From Actinomycetes bacterium (lineage in GTDB: Bacteria > Actinomycetota > Actinomycetes > Actinomycetales > Cellulomonadaceae): a stretch of 12,431 nt of DNA. Of this stretch, positions 6,807 to 12,401 are shown piece by piece. The notes under the pieces are model-generated. The model did not search any database. It saw nothing but the letters and a program-made list of their open reading frames with translations, and was not told the DNA's origin. Location: assembly GCA_023460255.1 (NCBI GenBank), contig JAEWQZ010000184.1, forward strand, positions 1-12,431, written 5' to 3'. Both the position numbers and the translations under genes were made by a program. Positions within the stretch are counted from its first letter, which is position 1. Each line of letters opens with the position of its first letter.

Positions 6807-7232
6807 TCAGAGGCGGGCGCCCGGCAGCCTGGCGGACTGCTCGAACCACGAGCGGAGCAGCGGCTCGTCGAGCTCGTCGCCCTCCCGCACGTCGAGGTAG
6901 CGGATCTCGTCGTGCTTGGACGCCTTGGGTGGGACCGGGTCGAGCGAGGTGCCCTTGAGGAACTGGACCTGCACGTAGGCCGAGTAGCAGCGGAACGAGC
7001 AGAACCAGCCGTTGCCCCGGACCCCGTAGAACGGCTGGTTCCAGCGCACCGCCTTCGCCAGGTCGGGGACGACGTCGCCCACCAGGGCGTCCAGGCGGCG
7101 GCCGACGTCGTGCTTCCAGCCCGGCATCGCCGCGATGTAGTCCCGCACCGGTCCGTCCCCGTCGCCCTTGGGGATCTGTGGGTTGCCTCCGGACAGGAGG
7201 GTCGGACCGGCGTCGTCCTTGCGAGCGTTCAT
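6807..7232 (-). CDS. DUF1801 domain protein
   Basis: 141 residues, the usual length for DUF1801 (YdhG-like) proteins. The domain runs from about 28 to 130: 'VRDYIAAMPGWKHDVGRRLDALV', then 'LAKAVRWNQPFYGVRGNGWFCSFRCYSAYVQVQFLKG' (the conserved W-x-x-P-F-Y-G core), then 'IRYLDVREGDELDEPLLRSWFEQ'. The fold resembles small iron-sulfur-protein-related frataxin-like domains, but no activity is established. Unlike many relatives it has two cysteines in the core (Cys78, Cys82). The ATG has a poor ribosome-binding site and follows the stop of a 21-codon ORF by only six bases, so it may be translated by reinitiation. It lies upstream of DUF899 and arr on the same strand and may share their transcript. 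Confidence 0.82.
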   Translation of the reverse strand: MNARKDDAGPTLLSGGNPQIPKGDGDGPVRDYIAAMPGWKHDVGRRLDALVGDVVPDLAKAVRWNQPFYGVRGNGWFCSFRCYSAYVQVQFLKGTSLDPVPPKASKHDEIRYLDVREGDELDEPLLRSWFEQSARLPGARL

Positions 7233-7238
7233 GGCTGC

Positions 7239-7304
7239 TCAGCGGGCCGTCACGCCGCGGATGTCGTTCCTGGGCTCGACCATCAGGTCGGTGTCGTGTG
7301 CCAT
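7239..7304 (-). CDS. 21-residue ORF (possible leader peptide) ahead of DUF1801
   Basis: A short ORF encoding MAHDTDLMVEPRNDIRGVTAR. It has a near-ideal ribosome-binding site, GGGAGG (complement of 7309-7314), four bases before its ATG, better than that of the DUF1801 gene itself. Its stop is followed after six bases by the DUF1801 ATG. This looks like a small coupled gene or regulatory leader peptide. The peptide is charged, with no membrane segment and no run of one amino acid typical of an attenuator. I know no family for it. It may equally be an untranslated piece of the 5' leader. Confidence 0.4.
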   Translation of the reverse strand: MAHDTDLMVEPRNDIRGVTAR

Positions 7305-7397
7305 GGCGCCTCCCGTCTGCGTCCGTGCGTGGATCTCCACCTTGTGCACGAAGGGCGCGACCGCGCCACCGGGGCGGCGGTCCCGCCCTGTGTTCGG

Positions 7398-7413
7398 CCG
7401 GGGCCGGCCCCGG
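7398..7413. promoter_or_regulatory. 16-bp perfect palindrome between divergent genes
   Basis: CCGGGGCCGGCCCCGG is a perfect 8+8 inverted repeat, 24 bases upstream of the arginase-like start and 93 bases from the 21-codon ORF on the other strand. Its position suits an operator serving one or both divergent units (intergenic 7305-7437). It contains only G and C, so chance is more likely than for a mixed sequence. I see no convincing promoter hexamers next to it. Confidence 0.35.
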
Positions 7414-7437
7414 TCGTTCCCCTGCATGATGGGCGCC

Positions 7438-8310
7438 ATGACCACCGGTGCGCGGTTCCGCCTGCTCGAGGTGCCCTACGACTCCGGCCACCGCGACGCG
7501 CGGCACGGCGCCGGGCCGGCCGCCCTCGTCGACGCCGGTGCGGTCGAGCGGCTGGCGGCCGGCGGGGCGGACGTCGCGCACGGTCGCCTCGCCCTCGACG
7601 ACGACGGCTTCACCATCGAGGCGGCCATCGGGACCGAGGTGATGCGCCGGGTGGCCCAGGACGTCGCCGCCCACCCCGACCGCACACCGGTGGTGCTGGC
7701 CGGCAACTGCGGGGTGACGCTCGGCGTCGTCGCCGGCCTGCGGGCCGCCGCCCCCGAACGGCGGGTGGCGGTCCTGTGGTTCGACGCCCACGGCGACCTC
7801 CAGAGCCCCGCCACGTCCGCGAGCGGCTTCTTCGACGGCATGGGCTTCGCGATGATGGGCGGCCGCTGCTGGCAGGCGCTGGCGACCACCGTGCCCGGCT
7901 TCGCGCCGCTGCCCGACGAGCGCGCGGTGCTCGTCGGCGGGCACGACCTCGACGAGCCCGAGCGCGAGCTCGTCGAGAACGGCGGCCCCACCTGGCTGAG
8001 CGTCGACGACATCCGCGCCGGCCGCACGGGCGAGGTGCTCGACCGCGTGGCGGCGCACGCCGACGCCGTGCACATCCACGTCGACCTCGACGTCCACGAC
8101 CCCGCCGTCGCCCCCGCGAACTCCTACGCGGCGCCCGGCGGCCTCCTGCCGGAGGAGGTCCGCGCGACGATCACCGCGGCCGTCGCGCGCCTGCCGCTCG
8201 CCTCGGCGACCATCGCCTCCTGGGACCCGGCCCACGACGTCGAGGACCGCATGCGCGACACCGGCCTCGCGTTGCTCGACCTCCTGGCCACGCTCGCCGG
8301 GTCGCGGTAA
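7438..8310 (+). CDS. Arginase/agmatinase/formiminoglutamase superfamily protein
   Basis: 290 residues from the ATG at 7438; ATGs at 7426 and 7429 are in frame, but 7438 follows a GGG four to six bases away and gives the most natural N-terminus. The ureohydrolase fold is shown by 'RHGAGPAALV' (22-31), 'LAGNCGVTLGVVAGL' (88-101), 'DAHGDLQSP' (116-124; Asp116, His118, Asp120 as manganese ligands) and 'HVDLDVHDP' (Asp216, Asp218). 'SWDPAHD' (262-267) sits where arginases have their substrate Glu. These enzymes hydrolyse guanidino or amidino groups to urea or formamide. In the first metal motif, normally GGDHS, the His is replaced by Cys91 (GNCG), so one manganese site is altered; the substrate cannot be assigned, and it need not be arginine. 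It stands alone on its strand, divergent from the DUF1801 group. Confidence 0.87.
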   Translation: MTTGARFRLLEVPYDSGHRDARHGAGPAALVDAGAVERLAAGGADVAHGRLALDDDGFTIEAAIGTEVMRRVAQDVAAHPDRTPVVLAGNCGVTLGVVAGLRAAAPERRVAVLWFDAHGDLQSPATSASGFFDGMGFAMMGGRCWQALATTVPGFAPLPDERAVLVGGHDLDEPERELVENGGPTWLSVDDIRAGRTGEVLDRVAAHADAVHIHVDLDVHDPAVAPANSYAAPGGLLPEEVRATITAAVARLPLASATIASWDPAHDVEDRMRDTGLALLDLLATLAGSR

Positions 8311-8345
8311 GGGAACGCCGTGCGCGGTCGCGTCGCGGGCCGGAC

Positions 8346-8360
8346 GCCGGCGACGCCGGC
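8346..8360. terminator. Possible hairpin between convergent arginase-like and membrane-protein genes
   Basis: GCCGGC-GAC-GCCGGC gives a 6-bp stem with a 3-base loop; a wider alternative pairs GGCCGG (8338-8343) with CCGGCC (8356-8361). It lies in the 55-base gap between two converging genes, where a bidirectional terminator is expected. There is no T-tract. Confidence 0.35.
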
Positions 8361-8365
8361 CTGAG

Positions 8366-9505
8366 CTACTCCCTGCCGCGCCGCCGGTCGATCCACGCGG
8401 CGATGAGCGTCGACCGGAGCCCGATCACCAGGCCGAGCACCACCAGCGTCGTGCCCGCTACGGGTGCGAGCGTCCAGAGCCGGGAGCCGCCGAGGAGGCC
8501 CGCGACCGCGACGAGCAGGAGGACCAGCTCGGTGTTCGTGCGGGTCCGCGTGCGCCGGCGGCCGGTGACCTCGGGGCGGGTACCCGCCGCCGCGGGCGCC
8601 CCGGAGGCGCCACCGTCGGTGCGGGCGAAGCCGGGCACCAGCGCGGCGAGGTCGGCGACGAACGCGATCCGGCGCGCCAGCACGTCGGTGTCCAGAACGG
8701 CACCGGGCTCCACCGTCACGATCACGCCGCCGTTCCACACCGTGTGCACGGCCTCGTCGCTCTCCGCGAGCATGCGGTCGATCAGCAGCGGGGTCAGCAG
8801 GGCGTGGGTGGCGCGCTCGTCCGACGCCGACACCCGCCACGCGCGGTTGAACTCGGCCGACTCCACGTCCAGGTCCCGCCCGACCCGCGCCGCGATCGCG
8901 GCGGCGCCACGCTGCGGCGTCGCCTCGGTGAGCGGGAGGTCGCCGTGGCCCGTGGCCGCGACCGCCGTGAACATCCTCCGCTCGGGGTAGTCGCTGGTGC
9001 CGGTGTCCACGAGGTAGTGCAGCACCACCACCGCCTGCCCCTGGTGCCGCCCGGTCCACGTGTGCACGGCGGTGTGCCGGCCCGCGAGGTCGAACGGTGC
9101 CGCGGCGACGTCCAGTGTCGTGGCGGGGTCGTCCGTGCGGGCCAGGCCGCGGCCGAGCGCCCAGCGGTCCACGGCGGCGAGGGCCTCGTCGACGCCCGAG
9201 CGGCGGCGCCGGTAGGCGGCGACCTTCGACGCCGCCCAGAGGCCCGGGACGATGCCGATCAGGAGCAGGACGGTGGTCAGGACCGGGTGGCCGCCGAGCA
9301 GGAAGGCGAGGACGATGCCCGCGAGCGGGAAGCTGACCAGTGCTGCCCAGATGGCGACCCACAGGAGGAAGAGGGCCAGCGGGCCCAGCGGCTTCCGCCT
9401 CGGCTCGGGCTGCTCGATGTCGGCCTGCTCGGCGTCGGGCTGCTCGGCGTCGGGCTGCTCGGCGTCGGACTCGCGCGCCGGTGCGGCCGAGGTCTCGGGC
9501 TCCAC
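8366..9505 (-). CDS. Four-helix putative membrane protein of unknown function
   Basis: 379 residues from the GTG at 9505. Residues 13-35 are an acidic tail of five-residue repeats (DAEQP, DAEQP, DAEQA, DIEQP) encoded by 15-bp tandem DNA repeats. Two membrane helices follow at about 42-70 and 75-97, then a basic cluster (YRRRRS), a soluble domain of about 225 residues, and two more helices at about 326-344 and 346-371 with a basic end (RRRGRE). By the positive-inside rule the soluble domain and both termini are probably cytoplasmic. The middle contains 'LDVESAEFNRAWRVSASDER' and 'LLTPLLIDRMLAES', a pattern I recall from uncharacterised actinobacterial membrane proteins (DUF3137-like), but I cannot assign it firmly. 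No catalytic motif is seen. It lies 115 bases downstream of the SRPBCC-like gene on the same strand; the gap shows no clear promoter. Confidence 0.75.
   Translation of the reverse strand: MEPETSAAPARESDAEQPDAEQPDAEQADIEQPEPRRKPLGPLALFLLWVAIWAALVSFPLAGIVLAFLLGGHPVLTTVLLLIGIVPGLWAASKVAAYRRRRSGVDEALAAVDRWALGRGLARTDDPATTLDVAAAPFDLAGRHTAVHTWTGRHQGQAVVVLHYLVDTGTSDYPERRMFTAVAATGHGDLPLTEATPQRGAAAIAARVGRDLDVESAEFNRAWRVSASDERATHALLTPLLIDRMLAESDEAVHTVWNGGVIVTVEPGAVLDTDVLARRIAFVADLAALVPGFARTDGGASGAPAAAGTRPEVTGRRRTRTRTNTELVLLLVAVAGLLGGSRLWTLAPVAGTTLVVLGLVIGLRSTLIAAWIDRRRGRE
9406..9465. repeat. Four tandem 15-bp repeats in the start of the membrane-protein gene
   Basis: Four consecutive units of the form CGGGCTGCTCGGCGT occupy 9406-9420, 9421-9435, 9436-9450 and 9451-9465. 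The third and fourth are identical, and the first two differ at one or two bases. Read on the minus strand they encode the (D)AEQP tail. Each unit is five codons, so gain or loss keeps the frame. Confidence 0.9.
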
Positions 9506-9620
9506 GGTGACTCGCTCTCGGTCGGACGACGGGAGTCCGAACCTACCGGGCGGGTCCGCGCCGGGAGGCGGCTTTCGGCATCGGCCTTTCGGCGCCGTCC
9601 CTCCGGCAGCCGGGCCCGGC

Positions 9621-10115
9621 TCACCGTTCGGCGAGCCGCTTGAGGTTGAGGAGCTGGCGGCGTGCCATCACGAGGTCGCCGACGCAGAGCAGCGGCGCGA
9701 CGAGGCGGTTGTGCTCACCGACGAGCTTCATCAGCAGCCGCGTGGGGCCCGTCGGGGCCGCGGGGACCAGCACGTAGGACATGACGGCGCCCATGATGGT
9801 CACTGTCACGTGGGCCTCCCGCTCGGCCGCGAGGACCCGTCCGACAGGGCGGCCGCCCGACGCCGTGAAGGGCTCGTCGGGGACCGGGTCGGGGAGCGCG
9901 CGCAGCTCCTGCGGCGAACGACGGCCCCGGTTGTCGATCCAGTCGTAGGAGTAGGGCGCGAGCCGGACCTGCACGAGCCAGGGCCACACGGCGGCCGGTG
10001 GCGCCTGCACCGTCACGCCGCGCCACGCGGCCCAGGACGGGTCGGTGAGGTGGTCGTCGCACGGGTAGCGGCGCGCGACGTCGTCGTCGGTCACGCCCCA
10101 CCGGTCGCCGATCAC
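9621..10115 (-). CDS. SRPBCC/polyketide-cyclase-like protein
   Basis: 164 residues from the GTG at 10115, which has AGGG seven bases upstream. The frame is open to 10598, but the extra N-terminus is low-complexity and covers the xylanase regulatory region, so it is rejected. 'WRGVTVQAPPAAVWPWLVQVRLAPYSYDWIDN' (31-62) is the typical first strand and helix of START-like SRPBCC proteins, followed by 'PQELRALPDPVPDE'. Strands follow at 'AHVTVTIMGAVMSYVLVPA' and 'TRLLMKLVGE', and a long C-terminal helix (LVAPLLCVGDLVMARRQLLNLKRL) closes the fold. Such proteins have a hydrophobic ligand cavity; the ligand and role here are unknown. Its start faces the xylanase promoter region, so the two genes are divergent. 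Confidence 0.72.
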   Translation of the reverse strand: MIGDRWGVTDDDVARRYPCDDHLTDPSWAAWRGVTVQAPPAAVWPWLVQVRLAPYSYDWIDNRGRRSPQELRALPDPVPDEPFTASGGRPVGRVLAAEREAHVTVTIMGAVMSYVLVPAAPTGPTRLLMKLVGEHNRLVAPLLCVGDLVMARRQLLNLKRLAER

Positions 10116-10131
10116 CCCTGCACCCTGCCAT

Positions 10132-10150
10132 GCCCGCGATGGGCGCGGGC
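10132..10150. promoter_or_regulatory. Hairpin just upstream of the SRPBCC-like start
   Basis: GCCCGCG (10132-10138) and CGCGGGC (10144-10150) form a 7-bp stem with a 5-base loop, 16 bases before the minus-strand GTG start at 10115. It could be an operator or an RNA structure limiting translation of that gene. It is GC-only, so support is modest. Confidence 0.28.
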
Positions 10151-10189
10151 GTCGAGGACCACCGCGGCTGTACCGGTAAGCACGGGGCC

Positions 10190-10219
10190 TTGACGCCCGT
10201 CCCGGCCCGTACCTACGGT
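10190..10219 (+). promoter_or_regulatory. Sigma-70-like promoter for the xylanase gene
   Basis: TTGACG (10190-10195) matches five of six bases of the -35 consensus. It is followed after 18 bases by TACGGT (10214-10219), which fits the actinobacterial TAnnnT -10 form. Transcription would begin near 10226, giving a leader of about 225 bases before the xylanase ATG. The palindrome at 10265-10284 lies downstream of the predicted start, where a bound repressor could block elongation. Confidence 0.6.
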
Positions 10220-10264
10220 GCCTGTCATCCCCCCCGGAGACGTCGACCTGTCGTCTTCCGTCCC

Positions 10265-10284
10265 GATCTACAACGTTGAAGATC
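10265..10284. promoter_or_regulatory. 20-bp near-perfect palindromic operator, LacI-family style, upstream of xylanase
   Basis: GATCTACAACGTTGAAGATC is an inverted repeat with nine of ten base pairs matching; only one A/A pair breaks it. The centre AACGTT carries the CpG at the dyad that is typical of LacI-family operators, which control many polysaccharide-degradation genes in actinobacteria. It is far more AT-rich than its surroundings, so chance is unlikely. It sits about 40-58 bases after the predicted transcription start and 165 bases before the xylanase ATG. The regulator is not encoded in this window. Confidence 0.65.
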
Positions 10285-10295
10285 ATCAAGGGGGT

Positions 10296-10343
10296 GAGGC
10301 GTCGGACCCCGACGCTGCGTGCACACGCACGACGAGGCGTCGG
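10296..10343 (+). promoter_or_regulatory. Leader with mutually exclusive hairpins (10-bp direct repeat around its complement)
   Basis: The 10-bp sequence GAGGCGTCGG occurs at 10296-10305 and again at 10334-10343. Between them, CCGACGC (10309-10315) can pair with the first copy (7 bp, 3-base loop) or with the second, but not both. A small hairpin TGCGT/ACGCA (10316-10329) lies in between, and CGACG-AGG-CGTCG (10330-10342) is a competing local stem. The layout resembles a switching leader, but no known riboswitch class is recognised. Confidence 0.35.
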
Positions 10344-10387
10344 TTCAGCACTCCGAGCAGGCAGGACCCCGCGCAGGAGTCCGCGCA

Positions 10388-10423
10388 CCGCCGGTCCGGC
10401 GGGATCGCCCGCGGGCGACCGGC
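10388..10423 (+). promoter_or_regulatory. Second set of competing stems close to the xylanase ribosome-binding site
   Basis: CCGCC/GGCGG (10388-10402) and the perfect palindrome TCGCCCGCGGGCGA (10405-10418) can form side by side. Alternatively GCCGGTC (10390-10396) pairs with GACCGGC (10417-10423). The structures end 16 bases before the AGGGA ribosome-binding site (10441-10445), so they could affect access to it. Self-complementarity is frequent in such GC-rich DNA, hence low confidence. Confidence 0.28.
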
Positions 10424-10449
10424 TCTCAGGGGAGAACCGAAGGGAAGCG

Positions 10450-12378
10450 ATGATGCGTACCGCACAACGACGTGGTGGTGCACCGACAGCGCTCCGGGAC
10501 GAACGGCCCCGGGCGGCACGGTGGATGGGAGCGGGCGTCGCGGCCGTCCTCGCGGCGGTCGGGTTCGCGGGCCCCGCCGGGGCCGCCGTCGACGACACCT
10601 ATGAGGTGGACATCGTCGTCCAGGGCCGCGGCGGCACGGTCACCGGTGAGGGCACCTACGCCCCCGGGGACACCGTCGAGCTGACGGCGACGCCGGGCCC
10701 CAAGCACGTCTGGGCCGGCTGGACGTCCGAGGACCTGAACTGGATCGGCGCCCGCGTCAGCTCGTTCACCATGCCCGAGGACGACGTCGTCCTCACCACG
10801 AGCTTCCGGCACCGGATGGCGCCGCTGAAGGACGTCTACCGCGACTACTTCGACGTCGGGAACATCTGGTCCGGCCCGCAGACGTACGCGGAGGGCTCGC
10901 CCAACTCGGCGACCGTCGAGCGGCACTACTCCGTGATGACCGCGGAGAACGCCATGAAGCCGGTCGAGCTGCTGCCGAACGCGAACATCGACCCGGTCAC
11001 CGGCGAGTTCACGTTCCGGTGGGACGTCGCCGACGCGTTCGTCGACGAGACCTTGGCCCGCGGCATGGACGTGCACGGCCACGTGCTCGTCTGGCACGGG
11101 CAGTCCCCGTCGCGCATCAACAGCGGCGCCACGGGCGGCACCCGTGAGCTGGCCCGGGCGAACATGGAGCGCTACATCCGCGAGGTGCTCACCCACTTCA
11201 GCGGTCGCGTCGTCTCCTGGGACGTCGTCAACGAGGCGTTCGTCGACGGGCTGGCGGAGTTCGACCCCGAGACCCAGGACTGGCGCGACTTCCTGCGCGG
11301 CGGCCCCAACGGCGGGTTCTCGCTCTGGTACCGGGCGTACGCCAACGGCGCCGACGCGGAGGCCGGCGAGACGCCGTCCGACTTCCTCTACGACGCCTTC
11401 GTCTTCGCGCGGCAGTACGGGCCCGAGACCCGGCTGGAGTACAACGACTTCAACATCTTCCAGTCCGAGGGCAAGGCGCAGGCCGTCATCGCCATGGCGA
11501 CCGACCTGAACGCCCGGTACGCGGCCGAGCACCCGGAGGACCCGCGGCCGCTCGTCGAGGCCATCGGCCTCCAGTCGCACAACTACATCAACCAGACGCC
11601 GGCCTTCGCCTGCTCCGACCTCACGGAGCTGCCGGCCCTGGTGGACGACGCCGCGGAGGAGTGGCAGCCGGGCGCCTGCTCGAACGAGGCGTCCGTCGAG
11701 CGGTCCCTCCAGCTCATCACCGAGGCGGGCTTCACGGCCAGCGTCAGCGAGCTGGACCTCCAGGTCTGGGAGGCGTGGAACGGCGAGCCCGAGGGCAGCA
11801 ACCCCGCCAACTACCGCGACCTGACGGACCCGAGCGTCGCGGACCGGATCTCCAAGGAGGGGTTCACGTACTGGGTCGGCAAGATCACCAACCGGGCCGA
11901 GCTCGAGGCGATCCAGGCCCAGCGGTACGCCGAGTACTTCGCCGTGTACAAGAAGTACTCCACGGACCTCAACCGCGTGACGTTCTGGGGCCTGACCGAC
12001 CGGCTCAACTGGCGGGCGACGCACAACCCGCAGCTGTTCAACGCGGACTTCTCCGAGAAGCTCTCGGCGGCGGCCGTGGCCGCCCCCGAGCGCTGGCTCG
12101 GGGTGCGGGGGCAGATCACCGACACCTCTGCCCTGGCGGAGACCGTCGCCTACGCCCAGACGCTCGACCTGACCGGGCGGACCTACACCGGTCCGAGCCT
12201 CGCCGCCGTGCGCAAGGCGCTCGGGAAGGCCATCGGCGTCCTCAACCGAGGCGGTCCGCAGGAGGCGATCAACGCGGCCGACGCGGCGCTCGTGGCAGCG
12301 ATCGACGGACTCGAGCTGAGGCAGCCGCCCGGCCCGAAGCCGCCGAAGCCGCCGAAGCCGCCGCACCCGCGCGGCTAG
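10450..12378 (+). CDS. Secreted GH10 endo-1,4-beta-xylanase with InlB-type repeat and FIVAR-like domain
   Basis: 642 residues from the ATG at 10450; the ATG at 10453 is also possible, both served by AGGGA (10441-10445). Residues 1-45 are a signal peptide (basic start, 'GAGVAAVLAAVGFAGPAGA', AxA site), so it is exported. Residues 50-119 form an InlB/Flg_new-like beta repeat ('GGTVTGEGTYAPGDTVELTA', 'WAGWTS', 'FTMPEDDVVLTTSF'). Residues about 124-550 are the GH10 barrel, which cleaves internal xylan bonds with retention: 'GHVLVWHGQSP', 'WDVVNEAF' (acid/base Glu262), 'YNDFNIF', 'GLQSHNY', 'SELDL' (nucleophile Glu434) and 'FWGLTDRLNW'. The two catalytic Glu are 172 residues apart instead of the usual 105-115; one insertion (about 379-420) holds Cys388 and Cys410, the only cysteines. 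Residues 556-624 resemble a FIVAR helical domain, and the tail is PKPPKPPKPPHPRG. There is no classical carbohydrate-binding module. Confidence 0.95.
   Translation: MMRTAQRRGGAPTALRDERPRAARWMGAGVAAVLAAVGFAGPAGAAVDDTYEVDIVVQGRGGTVTGEGTYAPGDTVELTATPGPKHVWAGWTSEDLNWIGARVSSFTMPEDDVVLTTSFRHRMAPLKDVYRDYFDVGNIWSGPQTYAEGSPNSATVERHYSVMTAENAMKPVELLPNANIDPVTGEFTFRWDVADAFVDETLARGMDVHGHVLVWHGQSPSRINSGATGGTRELARANMERYIREVLTHFSGRVVSWDVVNEAFVDGLAEFDPETQDWRDFLRGGPNGGFSLWYRAYANGADAEAGETPSDFLYDAFVFARQYGPETRLEYNDFNIFQSEGKAQAVIAMATDLNARYAAEHPEDPRPLVEAIGLQSHNYINQTPAFACSDLTELPALVDDAAEEWQPGACSNEASVERSLQLITEAGFTASVSELDLQVWEAWNGEPEGSNPANYRDLTDPSVADRISKEGFTYWVGKITNRAELEAIQAQRYAEYFAVYKKYSTDLNRVTFWGLTDRLNWRATHNPQLFNADFSEKLSAAAVAAPERWLGVRGQITDTSALAETVAYAQTLDLTGRTYTGPSLAAVRKALGKAIGVLNRGGPQEAINAADAALVAAIDGLELRQPPGPKPPKPPKPPHPRG
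12336..12365 (+). repeat. 9-bp tandem repeat encoding the Pro-Lys-Pro tail
   Basis: CCGAAGCCG recurs three times in a row near the 3' end of the xylanase gene and encodes the PKP-PKP-PKP tail. The repeat is in frame, so copy number could vary without harm. A charged Pro-rich tail of this kind may bind the cell wall or act as a spacer; this is inference. Confidence 0.75.
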
Positions 12379-12401
12379 CAGGACCGGCAGGACCCGAGGT
12401 C

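Larger units (their letters stand above)
10116..10449. other. 334-base gene-free regulatory region between the SRPBCC-like and xylanase genes
   Basis: I see no credible gene in this stretch. It holds a GC hairpin close to the SRPBCC-like start, an 8-bp palindrome TACCGGTA (10171-10178), a sigma-70-like promoter reading toward the xylanase, a 20-bp palindromic operator candidate, and a leader rich in overlapping hairpins. Several frames are open through it, including that of the xylanase back to 10276. Their translations are Arg/Pro-rich shadows with no ribosome-binding site of note. Confidence 0.7.

Noticed and set aside
6775..8235. A 486-codon open frame on the minus strand
   Set aside because: It is antisense to the arginase-like gene and out of frame across DUF1801, with a low-complexity translation.
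5898..8990. A 1030-codon open frame on the plus strand
   Set aside because: It runs antisense to arr, DUF899 and DUF1801, then through the arginase-like gene out of frame. The translation is Arg/Pro/Ala-rich with no domain. Long spurious frames are normal at this GC content.
10116..10598. Longer N-terminus for the SRPBCC-like protein
   Set aside because: It would cross the xylanase promoter, operator and signal-peptide region. Its translation is low-complexity, and the GTG at 10115 has a ribosome-binding site.
12336..12365. CRISPR-like or mobile-element repeat
   Set aside because: The repeats here and at 9406-9465 are short, contiguous and in coding frame without spacers. No transposase, integrase or terminal inverted repeats occur anywhere in the window.
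10426..12366. A 646-codon open frame on the minus strand
   Set aside because: It is the antisense shadow of the xylanase, rich in Val, Arg and Gly and without motifs.
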